A DNA stretch of 33,343 nt from Phenylobacterium aquaticum. GTDB taxonomy: Bacteria; Pseudomonadota; Alphaproteobacteria; Caulobacterales; Caulobacteraceae. The position numbers were made by a program, and so were the translations under genes. The stretch's first letter is position 1; each line of letters opens with the position of its first letter. Shown in pieces: positions 17,368 to 25,337 of this stretch. The notes under the pieces were generated by a model. It had not been told where the DNA came from, ran no database searches, and saw only the letters and a list, made by a program, of their open reading frames with translations. The stretch is from NCBI RefSeq assembly GCF_947378715.1, contig NZ_CANCLE010000020.1, forward strand, positions 1-33,343, read 5' to 3'.

Positions 17368-17823
17368 GATTTTCCCCGGCTGCTTGTTCGTCAGTAAAGG
17401 CGGATTTCAGCCGCCCGTTTCGCGTCGCCCCGTCCCCGCAAGAAAGACAAAGCGACCCCTCGCGCGCCGGAAGACCGACACGCTGCGTGTTGAATTCAAT
17501 CTCGATGTTTCGCCTGTCTGCTCCGTACTCGGACGGATCAGTCGACGTCCCCGCCACGGCGCACCCGCATCTGCTGCGTCTACAGCCCGGCGTCGCGCCC
17601 CTGTTTGTCTCCACCCCCGTGGACCGCCCGGACAGAGCGGCGTAGACCTGTGCGCACGATGTGCGCTTGCGGGGCAGAGGGCGTCTTTTTGTAGAACGCC
17701 GCCCAATTCCTGCCCGCCACAAACCCACCTTAATCGGGCGTAGAAATTCGACTTGCGGAAAGCGGGTTTTCAGCGCCGGAAATGCATTTCTGCCGCCGAT
17801 TTATGCACGGAGTTGGAAGTTCA
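17368..17823. promoter_or_regulatory. Divergent control region between the receptor operon and the Lrp-type regulator
   Basis: No credible gene was found in these 456 bases. Several dyads are present: ACACGC-T-GCGTGT (17478-17490) running directly into TTGAATTCAA (17490-17499); GTGCGCAC (17650-17657) followed by a further GTGCGC; and GAAATGCATTTC (17779-17790), which lies 33 bases before the regulator's ATG. The AT-rich ones stand out in this genome and are candidate Lrp/AsnC sites. I could not assign a firm -35/-10 pair for either gene. Confidence 0.5.
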
Positions 17824-18327
17824 ATGTCGAAATCCGAACAGCTCGACCTGGATGACGTGGATTATCGGATCCTGAAGGAGCTCTGTGCGGATGGGCGAGC
17901 GTCAGACGTCTGGCTGGGGGAGAAAATCAACCTCTCCTCGACCGCGGTGGCCCGCAGACGCAAGAGCCTGGAGGAGCGCCAGGCGGTGCTCAGCTATTCG
18001 GCGAATCTCAATCTGCCGATGCTCGGCTACAGCGTGGTCGTGTTCGTCGCCATCGAGCTGAGCTCTCAGGCGGAGAAGGCGTTGAACGAGTTTGAGCGCG
18101 AGGTGGTGAAGTGCCCCTCGGTCTCCTATTGCGGCTTTGTCTCAGGCGACACCGACTTCCTGATCATGCTGAACGTCGAGTCCTTCGAGGACTATGACCG
18201 GGTCTATCGGCGCGAGTTGTCCACCCTGCCCCACGTGGCCAAGATCAGGTCCAGCTTCGTGATGCGCGAGGTGGCGCGACGCTCGACCCCGCCCGTCGTG
18301 TTCCAGGACAAGACCACGCCCGGCTGA
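17824..18327 (+). CDS. Lrp/AsnC-family transcriptional regulator
   Basis: This 167-aa protein has an N-terminal winged helix-turn-helix (about residues 8-60: DDVDYRILKELCADGRASDV, then GEKINLSSTAVARRRKSLEE). A C-terminal RAM/AsnC ligand-binding domain follows (about 70-155: SVVVFVAIELSSQAEKALNE, FVSGDTDFLIMLNV, then LPHVAKIRSSFVMREV). Lrp-type proteins sense amino acids or related small molecules and form octamers. I start at ATG 17824, which has GGAAG upstream. An in-frame ATG at 17782 would add 14 residues and would put part of the GAAATGCATTTC dyad inside the coding region. It is divergent from the TonB receptor-protease operon and convergent with the M20 hydrolase, so it probably controls one or both, plus itself. 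The ligand is not known. Confidence 0.9.
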   Translation: MSKSEQLDLDDVDYRILKELCADGRASDVWLGEKINLSSTAVARRRKSLEERQAVLSYSANLNLPMLGYSVVVFVAIELSSQAEKALNEFEREVVKCPSVSYCGFVSGDTDFLIMLNVESFEDYDRVYRRELSTLPHVAKIRSSFVMREVARRSTPPVVFQDKTTPG

Positions 18328-18344
18328 GGCGTCGCCCAGAATCA

Positions 18345-18376
18345 GTTCGGGGAGACGCTCGCACGCCTCCCCGAAC
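18345..18376. terminator. Candidate bidirectional terminator hairpin
   Basis: GTTCGGGGAG (18345-18354) and CTCCCCGAAC (18367-18376) form a perfect 10-bp stem around a 12-base loop that can pair further at CG/CG. It lies between the convergent ends of the Lrp-type gene (18327) and the M20 hydrolase (18424). On the minus strand a moderately T-rich stretch (TGATTCTG) follows. On the plus strand there is no T-run. Confidence 0.6.
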
Positions 18377-18423
18377 CCAGTCCGCGCCCAAGGGGATGGA
18401 AACGCGGAAGCTTTTCGCGCCCC

Positions 18424-20019
18424 CTACTTCACGTTCCCGTTGGGATACTGGATGCCGAGCTGCTCCAGATAGGTCCCGTATTTCTTGGGGTTGTAGTAGA
18501 AGGGCTCCATCTTCGGGCGCATCTTGGCCATGATATCGGTGTTCAGCCAGATGGCGGGCTTATCGTCTTTGGTCAGCACCGGATCGTACTTGGTGTCCTT
18601 CAGCTGTACGTTCTGGAAGTAGTCCTTGGCGTCGGCGACCAGCTTCGGCGTGGTCATGACATCGAGGACGGTCAGGGCCACGGCCTTGGCGCCCACCACC
18701 ACACCTTTGTGAGCGATCGGGGTGGCCATCGCCATGGCCGAGGTCACGTTGTGGCCGATGGCGCCGGGGATGTTCGAGGGATAGCGGATGGTGATGGTCG
18801 GCACGGTCCACATCACATCGCCGATGTCGTCAGAGCCACCGCCCATGGAGGGGCCGCGGCCATCGGGCGTTGAGAGCGGAGAGACCTCAGTGGCCAGGGG
18901 TTCAGGCTTGAAATGCTGGGCGGTCTGGACCCGCTTGGCGAAGGTCTTGTCGTCCTCGCTCCACTGCGGCATGCCGATCGCCTTGATATTGGCGTAGGCG
19001 GCCTCGGCCAGGGGCTTGTTCGAATAGTTCGGGGCCGCATAGCCCAGGACGTGGTGCTCGACCGTGGTGTCCGTCGCCATGGCGGCGGCTTCCGAGATCT
19101 TGTTGCCAAGCTGGTAGAGGTCGCGGATCGACTGGAAGTTCTGTTCACGGAAATAGTACCAGACCGAGGCGATCCCCGGCACGACATTGGGCTGGCCGCC
19201 GCCATTGGTGATCACATAGTGCGAGCGCTGGGTCAGCGGCAGATGTTCGCGGCGGAAGTTCCAGGCGGTGTCCATGATCTCGACCGCGTCGAGCGCGCTG
19301 CGGCCGTCCCAGGGGTCGCCGGCCGCGTGGGCGGTCTTGCCGTGGAAGGTGTATTCAACCGACACCATGCCGTTGTTGCCGCCCGGGCCCCAGCCCGTCG
19401 AGAAGTCCTTGGACACGTGGGCGAAGATCGAGGCGTCGACGCCGTTGAACACGCCGTCACGGGCATAGAAGGCCTTGGTCGCCAGGAGTTCCTCGGCGAC
19501 GCCCGGCCACAGCATGATGCGGCCCGGGATGTGGTTCTTCTCCATCACGTCCTTAGCCGCCAGCGCCGCGACGATCATCATCGGCATGCCGGAATTGTGG
19601 CCCTCACCGTGCCCCGGCGCGCCATCGACCATCGGCTTGATGTCCGGAATGCCGGGATATTGCGACAGGCCCAAGAGGTCGTCGATGTCGCTGCCCAGGG
19701 CGACCAGCGGGCCCCCCGTCCCCCAGGTGGCGGTCCAGGCGGTGGGGATGCCGGCCACGCCACGAGTGATCTTGAAGCCGTTCTTCTCCAGCACGCCGGT
19801 CAGATATTCCGAGGTGCGGAACTCCTGGAAGCCGGGCTCGGAATAGGAGAACACCTGGTCCACCATCTCCTGGACCATCTTGGTGTGGGAATCGACATTG
19901 GCGATGGCCGCAGCCTTCATGGCCGGGCTGGTCTCGGCCTGGGCCGACACCGCCGGCAGCGCCAGGGCCGAGGCCAGCAGCAGGGCCGTCAGCGACCGGG
20001 TCTTAGCTTTGCTTCTCAT
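18424..20019 (-). CDS. Exported M20-family amidohydrolase (AbgB-like)
   Basis: This 531-aa protein has a signal peptide (about residues 1-28: RSKAKTRSLTALLLASALAL through AVSAQAE). It shows the co-catalytic metallo-amidohydrolase layout of M20: ALGSDIDDLLG, then GHGEGHNSGM, the catalytic-glutamate block GVAEELLATKAF, and the lid-domain FHGKTAHAAGDP. HNVTSAMAMATPIAHKG lies near the C-terminus. The nearest named relatives are the AbgB-type p-aminobenzoyl-glutamate hydrolases and related amidohydrolases that cleave N-acyl amino acids or dipeptides. Export suggests a periplasmic role. I place the start at ATG 20019, preceded by GGGGAA at seven bases and followed at once by the signal peptide. The frame stays open far upstream, but that part overlaps the divergent SDR gene. 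A role with the nearby receptor, protease and Lrp regulator in peptide use is inferred. Confidence 0.88.
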   Translation of the reverse strand: MRSKAKTRSLTALLLASALALPAVSAQAETSPAMKAAAIANVDSHTKMVQEMVDQVFSYSEPGFQEFRTSEYLTGVLEKNGFKITRGVAGIPTAWTATWGTGGPLVALGSDIDDLLGLSQYPGIPDIKPMVDGAPGHGEGHNSGMPMMIVAALAAKDVMEKNHIPGRIMLWPGVAEELLATKAFYARDGVFNGVDASIFAHVSKDFSTGWGPGGNNGMVSVEYTFHGKTAHAAGDPWDGRSALDAVEIMDTAWNFRREHLPLTQRSHYVITNGGGQPNVVPGIASVWYYFREQNFQSIRDLYQLGNKISEAAAMATDTTVEHHVLGYAAPNYSNKPLAEAAYANIKAIGMPQWSEDDKTFAKRVQTAQHFKPEPLATEVSPLSTPDGRGPSMGGGSDDIGDVMWTVPTITIRYPSNIPGAIGHNVTSAMAMATPIAHKGVVVGAKAVALTVLDVMTTPKLVADAKDYFQNVQLKDTKYDPVLTKDDKPAIWLNTDIMAKMRPKMEPFYYNPKKYGTYLEQLGIQYPNGNVK

Positions 20020-20379
20020 TCGATTCCCCACGGGTGTTGAAATGCGCCGGCGCGCCATTCCCCGACCGACGCCCAATGCAGTCAAATCAGATGGCGATTT
20101 GATAACGCCGGTTTTCGTCTTGAAATCGGATATCCACGATGAAAACCACTCGTCTTTGGCGAAGTCATCATGACAATCCGCGCGTGTAAACGGCATCGCA
20201 CATAAAATCGTCGGATGGCCGGAATTGACCGATCTCCAAGCGATTCCGCGACGGAAGCTGCTTCTTTGCTGGTCGCACCGGCGCGCGGAAGACGAGGGTT
20301 GCGCCCGGGCGGAGGGGCCCCTAACCCATCGCCCAAGCATGCCGCCGCGCGCGGCGGCTGGGCGCAGGGAGGCGCGAAC
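20020..20379. promoter_or_regulatory. Divergent control region between the M20 hydrolase and the SDR operon
   Basis: These 360 bases hold no gene that I can support. A clear dyad, TCAAATC-N7-GATTTGA, spans 20082-20102, about 63 bases upstream of the hydrolase start. On the minus strand it overlaps a TTGACT that could be a -35 box. TTGACCG at 20225-20231 points towards the SDR gene, but I could not match a good -10 to it. GGATATCC is a further short palindrome between these two sites. The last 80 bases are very GC-rich. Confidence 0.45.
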
Positions 20380-21165
20380 ATGGAACTCAAGGACAAGGTC
20401 GTCGTGGTCACCGGCGGGGCCGATGGCATAGGCGCGGCGCTCGCCCGACGTTTCGCCCGCGAAGGCGCCCGTCACGTCGCCGTGGTTGATCGCAATATCG
20501 AAGGCGCCCGCAAGGTCGCGGCCGAGTTTGGCGGAACCGCCTATCAGACCGACGTCTCGGACGGCGCTGCGGTGGCCGCCATGGTTGCGGCGGTCGAGGC
20601 CGACCAGGGCCATATCGACTTGTTCTGCTCCAATGCCGGGGTCGGAGACGGGGATCCGGATCGCAACAACGCGGTGTCCTCCCCCGATCCGGTCTGGGCC
20701 AGGGCCTGGGGCGTCAATGTCATGGCCCACGTCCATGCCGCCCGCGCGGTGTTGCCGGGCATGGTCGCGCGTGGCGAGGGCTATCTGCTCAACACCGTCT
20801 CGGCGGCCGGCCTGCTGTCGCAGATCGGCGGGGCGGTCTATTCGACCACCAAGCACGCGGCCATCGGCCTGGCCGAGAGCCTGGCCATCACCCATGGCGA
20901 CCAGGGCATCAAGGTCTCGGTGCTGTGCCCGCAAGGGGTCGACACCGCCATGCTGCGGGCCGGCGGATCTGGCTCGCCCCAGAGCCTGGACGGGGTGCTG
21001 ACCCCCGACGAAGCCGCCGAGCATGTGGTCCAGGGCCTGGCGGCGGAAAAGTTCCTGATCCTGCCCCACCCCGAGGTCCTGACCTACATGCAGCGCAAGA
21101 CCGCCGACTATGACCGGTGGCTGGGCGGCATGCGCCGGCTGCGCGCCAAGGTGATGGGCGGCTGA
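20380..21165 (+). CDS. Short-chain dehydrogenase/reductase (SDR)
   Basis: This 261-aa classical SDR binds NAD(P) through TGGADGIG (T11-G18). It has the fold motif N85-A86-G87 and the catalytic S141, Y154 and K158 (YSTTK). It should oxidise an alcohol or reduce a ketone in the cytosol. I start at ATG 20380, which has AGGGAGG (20366-20372) at good spacing; the open frame upstream is non-coding. It is the first gene of a plus-strand run: the GMC flavoprotein begins 31 bases after its stop. This suggests that the two enzymes act on the same alcohol/aldehyde/ketone pathway. The substrate cannot be predicted, since SDRs are very diverse. Confidence 0.92.
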   Translation: MELKDKVVVVTGGADGIGAALARRFAREGARHVAVVDRNIEGARKVAAEFGGTAYQTDVSDGAAVAAMVAAVEADQGHIDLFCSNAGVGDGDPDRNNAVSSPDPVWARAWGVNVMAHVHAARAVLPGMVARGEGYLLNTVSAAGLLSQIGGAVYSTTKHAAIGLAESLAITHGDQGIKVSVLCPQGVDTAMLRAGGSGSPQSLDGVLTPDEAAEHVVQGLAAEKFLILPHPEVLTYMQRKTADYDRWLGGMRRLRAKVMGG

Positions 21166-21196
21166 CCGGCGGCGGCTGAACGGGCCGGCGCCCGCC

Positions 21197-22798
21197 ATGT
21201 CCGAGACCTTTGACGTCATCATCGTGGGCGCCGGGTCGGCCGGCTGCGTGCTGGCCAATCGGCTGTCGGCCGATCCATCGCGCCGCGTGCTGGTGCTGGA
21301 GGCCGGCGGGCAGGACGACTGGATCTGGTTCCATATCCCCGTCGGCTACCTGTTCTCGATCGGCGATCCGCGCGCCGACTGGATGTTCAAGACCGAGCCG
21401 ACGGCGGGCCTGGCCGGGCGCAGCCTGGCCTATCCGCGCGGCAAGGTGATCGGCGGCTCCTCGGCGATCAACGCCATGATCTATATGCGCGGTCAGGCGG
21501 CGGACTATGACAGCTGGCGCCAGCGCGGCCTCGCCGGCTGGGGGTGGGACGATGTCCTGCCGCTGTTCCTGGCCCAGGAAGACCACATCGCCCCGCCCGG
21601 CCCGCTGCATCGCTCCGGCGGCGAATGGCGGGTGGAGCATCCGCGCATGCGCTGGGAGGTGCTGGACGCCTTCGCCCAGGCTGCGGCCCTCGAGGGCATT
21701 CCCCAGGTTCCCGACTTCAATGGCGGCGACAATTTCGGCTGTGGCTATTTCCAGGTGAACCAGAAGGCCGGACGACGCTGGAGCGCGGCGGCGGGCTTCC
21801 TGAAGCCGGTCCTGAAGCGGCCCAATCTGAAGCTGGAGACCCACGCCCGGGTCAGCCGGGTGATCCTCGAGAACGGCCGGGCGGTAGGGGTCACCTGGAC
21901 CCGCGGCGGCCAGAGCTTCGAGGCGCGGACCACCGGCGAGGTGGTGCTGGCGGCCGGCGCGGTGGCGACGCCGCAGCTGCTGGAACTGTCCGGCATCGGC
22001 GACGGCGCGCGGCTGCAGGCTCTGGGGATCGAGACCCAGCGCCACCTGCCGGGCGTCGGCGAAAATCTACAGGATCACCTGCAGATCCGGCCCTATTTCG
22101 GGGTGACCGGCGTCCCGACCATGAACGAGCTCTATGCCTCCTGGTGGCGCAGGCCGCTGATGGCCCTGGAATACGCGGCCTTCCGGCGCGGACCCATGTC
22201 CATGGCCCCCTCGCAGATGGGCGCCTTCGCGCGCTCCTCGCCCGACCATGCGACGCCCAATGTGCAGTTCCACGTCCAGCCCCTGTCGCTGGACCGGTTC
22301 GGCGAGCCGCTGCATGCCTTCCCCGCCGTGACCATCAGCGTCTGCAATCTGCGGCCGACCAGCCGGGGATCGATCCATGCGACGAGCCCGGATCACCAGG
22401 CCGCGCCGATGATCCAGCCCGACTATCTGTCGACACCCGAGGATGAACGGGTGGCCATCGAGTCCATGCGCCTGGTCCGACGCATCGTGGCCCAGCCGCC
22501 GCTGCAGAGGTTCGCGCCCCAGGAACGGCGGCCCGGCGATCAGGCCCAGTCCGACGCCGAGCTGCTGAACGCCGCCCGCGCGCTCGGGACCACCATCTTC
22601 CACCCGGTCGGCACGGCCAGGATGGGCCTGGCCTCCGACCCCCAGGCCGTGGTCGACGCGCGGCTACGGGTGCATGGGATCGCGGGCCTGAGGATCGCAG
22701 ACGCCTCGATCATGCCGGCCATCACCTCGGGCAACACCAATTCACCGACCATGATGATCGCCGAGAAGGCCGCGCGGATGATGATCGCCGACCGCTGA
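21197..22798 (+). CDS. GMC-family flavin oxidoreductase (choline dehydrogenase-like)
   Basis: This 533-aa flavoenzyme oxidises alcohols, using FAD. The N-terminus carries the dinucleotide-binding motif G11-A-G13-SA-G16 and the acidic LEAGG after it. Next comes the GMC signature around GKVIGGSSAINAMIYMRG. The C-terminal catalytic pair is H469 (HPVGTARMG) and N513 (GNTNSPTMM); the 44-residue spacing equals that of His466/Asn510 in choline oxidase as I recall it. Members of this family act on choline, aliphatic or aromatic alcohols, polyethylene glycol and others, so choline is only one option. There is no signal peptide. The absence of betaine genes nearby argues against a dedicated choline role. 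It is flanked by the SDR and an MDR reductase on the same strand. Confidence 0.93.
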   Translation: MSETFDVIIVGAGSAGCVLANRLSADPSRRVLVLEAGGQDDWIWFHIPVGYLFSIGDPRADWMFKTEPTAGLAGRSLAYPRGKVIGGSSAINAMIYMRGQAADYDSWRQRGLAGWGWDDVLPLFLAQEDHIAPPGPLHRSGGEWRVEHPRMRWEVLDAFAQAAALEGIPQVPDFNGGDNFGCGYFQVNQKAGRRWSAAAGFLKPVLKRPNLKLETHARVSRVILENGRAVGVTWTRGGQSFEARTTGEVVLAAGAVATPQLLELSGIGDGARLQALGIETQRHLPGVGENLQDHLQIRPYFGVTGVPTMNELYASWWRRPLMALEYAAFRRGPMSMAPSQMGAFARSSPDHATPNVQFHVQPLSLDRFGEPLHAFPAVTISVCNLRPTSRGSIHATSPDHQAAPMIQPDYLSTPEDERVAIESMRLVRRIVAQPPLQRFAPQERRPGDQAQSDAELLNAARALGTTIFHPVGTARMGLASDPQAVVDARLRVHGIAGLRIADASIMPAITSGNTNSPTMMIAEKAARMMIADR

Positions 22799-22880
22799 TC
22801 GCACACAGCCATTGCCCCGCGCCTTGCGCCGGGCTTCTGTGCCGCCCAACTCAACACAACAACTTTCGAGGAGACGCCAC

Positions 22881-24023
22881 ATGGACAATCAGGGCACGGG
22901 CCTGCAGCTGCGCTCGCTGGTCAAATCAAGCGGAGAGCTTGAGCTTTCCCTGGCGCGGGTTCCGATCCCCGAGCCGGGCCCCGACGACGTGCTGGTGCGC
23001 ATCGAGGGCTCGCCGATCAACCCGTCCGACCTCGGCCTGCTGCTGGGTCCGGCGGACCTGTCCACCGTGAAGGTCTCTGGAACCGCAGAGAGCCCGGTGG
23101 TCACCGCCGCCATTCCGCCCGCCTTCATGCGGGCCATGGGCGCGCGGGTCGACGAGTCCATGCCGGTCGGCAATGAAGGCGCGGGCGTGGTGATCGCCGC
23201 CGGCGCCTCCCCGGCCGCCCAGGCCCTGCTGGGCAAGACCGTCGCCCTGCTGGGCGGCGCCATGTACGCCCAGTTCCGGGTCGTGAAGGCCGCCGACGTC
23301 CTGCTGTTGCCGGAGGGCGCAACCGCCCGCGACGGGGCCTCCTGCTTCGTCAATCCGCTGACCGCGCTGGGCATGGTCGAGACCATGCGCCGGGAGGGCC
23401 ACACCGCGCTCGTTCATACCGCCGCAGCCTCCAACCTCGGCCAGATGCTGAACAAGATCTGCCTGATGGACGGGGTGGCCCTGGTCAATGTGGTCCGCAG
23501 CCCGGAACAGGCCGCCCTGCTGGCCGGCATCGGCGCCAAGCACGTGGTCGATTCCACTTCCGCCAACTTCATGGAGGAGCTGACCGACGCCCTGGTCGAG
23601 ACCGGCGCGACCCTGGCCTTCGACGCCATCGGCGGCGGTAAGCTGGCCGGCCAGATTCTGACCGCCATGGAGATCGCGGCCAACCGCAAGATGACCGAGT
23701 ACAGCCGCTATGGCTCGACGACCTACAAGCAGGTCTACATCTATGGCGGGCTGGACACCCGGATCACCGAGCTGTCGCGCGGCTTCGGCATGTCCTGGGG
23801 CCTGGGCGGCTGGCTGCTCACCCCGTTCCTGATGAAGATCGGGGCGGCCGAGGCCGGCAAGCTGCGCCAGCGGGTGGCCGACGAGTTGAAGACCACCTTC
23901 GCCAGTCACTATTCGCACGAGATCTCCCTGGCCGAGGCCCTGAACCCGGAGATCATCGCCGGCTATAACCGCCGCGCCACGGGCGAGAAGTACCTGATCA
24001 ACCCGGCCAAGGGCCTGGCCTAG
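22881..24023 (+). CDS. MDR-family (zinc-type dehydrogenase/quinone reductase-like) oxidoreductase
   Basis: This 380-aa protein belongs to the medium-chain dehydrogenase/reductase superfamily. A GroES-like N-terminal half includes VPIPEPGPDDVLVRIEGSPI and GNEGAGVV. The Rossmann half follows, with HTAAASNLGQML at the nucleotide-binding site. The catalytic zinc cysteine/histidine set of true alcohol dehydrogenases is not obvious, so it is better viewed as a quinone or enone reductase type. An insertion of about 20 residues after the SPINPSDL block (around TVKVSGTAESPV) is unusual. I start at ATG 22881, which has GAGGAGA upstream. It follows the GMC gene by 82 bases on the same strand and may share its transcript. 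The substrate is unknown. Confidence 0.9.
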   Translation: MDNQGTGLQLRSLVKSSGELELSLARVPIPEPGPDDVLVRIEGSPINPSDLGLLLGPADLSTVKVSGTAESPVVTAAIPPAFMRAMGARVDESMPVGNEGAGVVIAAGASPAAQALLGKTVALLGGAMYAQFRVVKAADVLLLPEGATARDGASCFVNPLTALGMVETMRREGHTALVHTAAASNLGQMLNKICLMDGVALVNVVRSPEQAALLAGIGAKHVVDSTSANFMEELTDALVETGATLAFDAIGGGKLAGQILTAMEIAANRKMTEYSRYGSTTYKQVYIYGGLDTRITELSRGFGMSWGLGGWLLTPFLMKIGAAEAGKLRQRVADELKTTFASHYSHEISLAEALNPEIIAGYNRRATGEKYLINPAKGLA

Positions 24024-24027
24024 ATCC

Positions 24028-24582
24028 TTGGCGCCAGCTGATCCTCTCCGTCTTGGCGTCGTGATCCTCACCGGCGGGGCCTCCCGCCGGATGGGGACCG
24101 ACAAGGCCGCCCAGCTCTGGGGCGGTCGTCGGGCGGTGGATCGGCTGGCGGATCTCTCCCGGACCCTGGGCGCGATCTCCATCGTCAGCGCCGGCGACGG
24201 GGACTATGGCCTGCCCCGCGCACCCGATCCCGCGCCTCAGAGCGGGCCGGTTGCGGGCGTGCTGGCGGGGGCTGCGGCCCTGGGCCCGGACATCGACCGG
24301 GTGCTGGTGCTGGCGGTCGACGCACCTACCCTGCGGGCTTCCGACCTCGGCCCGCTGCTGGCGGCGGCGGGGCCTGGGGCGAACTATGAGGGCCTGCCCC
24401 TGCCGATGGTCCTCGCCCCGGCCGCCCTCCCCGCTGAGGCGGAGAACGACTGGCCCCTGCGCCGACTGGTCGAGCGCGCCGGGCTGAGCCAAATCCCGGT
24501 CGGCCCCGAGGCCCAGGCGCGGATCCGCGGCGCCAACACGCCGGAGGAGCGTGATCACCTGCTGAGGGACGATCCGGCCTAG
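24028..24582 (+). CDS. mobA: MobA-like molybdenum cofactor nucleotidyltransferase
   Basis: This 184-aa protein has the family loop LTGGASRRMGTDKA (residues 14-27), which binds the nucleotide in MobA/MocA-type transferases. SGPVAGVLAG follows, then the metal-site block VLAVDAP. MobA attaches GMP to molybdopterin; MocA relatives attach CMP. The length is close to family norms. The start is uncertain: TTG 24028 allows a full domain and begins four bases after the previous stop, whereas GTG 24061 would fall inside the first beta-strand. The ribosome-binding site is weak. No other molybdenum genes are visible here, so its role is inferred from sequence alone. Its stop overlaps the stop of the convergent membrane-protein gene (CTAG at 24579-24582). 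Confidence 0.8.
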   Translation: MAPADPLRLGVVILTGGASRRMGTDKAAQLWGGRRAVDRLADLSRTLGAISIVSAGDGDYGLPRAPDPAPQSGPVAGVLAGAAALGPDIDRVLVLAVDAPTLRASDLGPLLAAAGPGANYEGLPLPMVLAPAALPAEAENDWPLRRLVERAGLSQIPVGPEAQARIRGANTPEERDHLLRDDPA

Positions 24583-25277
24583 GTCCCCAGCACACGAGCG
24601 CAGAGGGCGACGACTCCGCCCATAGGCCAGACCAGGGTGGCCCCGCCAATGGCGATCATCACCCCGCCGATAGCGCGACGGGTCCAGGGCGCCTGGGAGA
24701 TTTTCGGCAACCAGGACACGCCCAGGGCCACGGCGACCACCGAGGGCGTGACGCCCAGGCCGAACCCCAGCATGACCAGACCGCCGCTCAGCGCTGTTCC
24801 AGACAGCATGGCGTAGAGCAGGGCCGAATAGACCATGCCGCAGGGCAGCAGCCCCCAGACCAGTCCGGCCACGCCGGCGGCCAGGCGACGTCCGCCCCGC
24901 CGTGCGGTCCAGGCCCAGCGGCGCAAGGGCGCGAAGGCGCGGTCGAACACCGAGGGCGGCGGGGCCAGGCCCAGCATCGACAGCCCCACCCAGGCCAGGC
25001 CCGCAGCCCCGACCCTTTGCAGGATGAAGAAGCCGCCCTGGCGATCCAGCAGGCCATAGACCCCCGCGCCCAGGGCGCCCAGCAGGGCGCCAGCGGTCAC
25101 ATAGGCAAGCGTCTTGCCGGCCTGGGCCGCCGCCAGGGCCTCCGCCCTGTCGCGCGCGCCACCGGAGCCGGCGAAGGTCAGGGTGAGGGACGAGGCGATG
25201 GCGCCACACATGCCGGCGCAGTGCAGCGAGCTGGCCAGGCCCAGCAGCAGTCCGCCCAGGAAGGTGATCGGGTTCAT
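24579..25277 (-). CDS. DsbD-like/SafE-type membrane protein (SLHCxGMCG family)
   Basis: This 232-aa protein has about six hydrophobic segments. It has the motif S17-L18-H19-C20-A-G-M-C24-G near the start and a second cysteine motif, LLPC146GMVYSA. This is the layout of the DsbD_2 or sulfite exporter TauE/SafE-like group. Members occur near cytochrome oxidase assembly and heavy-metal genes and are thought to move reducing power or metals across the inner membrane. There are no cco genes nearby, so the role is open. ATG 25277 has a GAAGGA upstream. It lies 60 bases downstream of the metallophosphoesterase on the same strand, so co-transcription is possible. Confidence 0.82.
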   Translation of the reverse strand: MNPITFLGGLLLGLASSLHCAGMCGAIASSLTLTFAGSGGARDRAEALAAAQAGKTLAYVTAGALLGALGAGVYGLLDRQGGFFILQRVGAAGLAWVGLSMLGLAPPPSVFDRAFAPLRRWAWTARRGGRRLAAGVAGLVWGLLPCGMVYSALLYAMLSGTALSGGLVMLGFGLGVTPSVVAVALGVSWLPKISQAPWTRRAIGGVMIAIGGATLVWPMGGVVALCARVLGT

Positions 25278-25337
25278 GGCGCGTCCTTCGCCTCCCCCTC
25301 TAGTGATCGCGCCGTCGCCTGCCGACCATGACCTGGG

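Noticed and set aside
20225..20264. TTGACCG as the -35 of an SDR-operon promoter
   Set aside because: No -10 match occurs at an accepted distance; the nearest GCT-starting candidate is too far away.
20020..21258. A 413-codon N-terminal extension of the M20 hydrolase on the minus strand
   Set aside because: The extension lies antisense to the SDR gene, is low-complexity, and would bury the signal peptide. ATG 20019 has a good ribosome-binding site.
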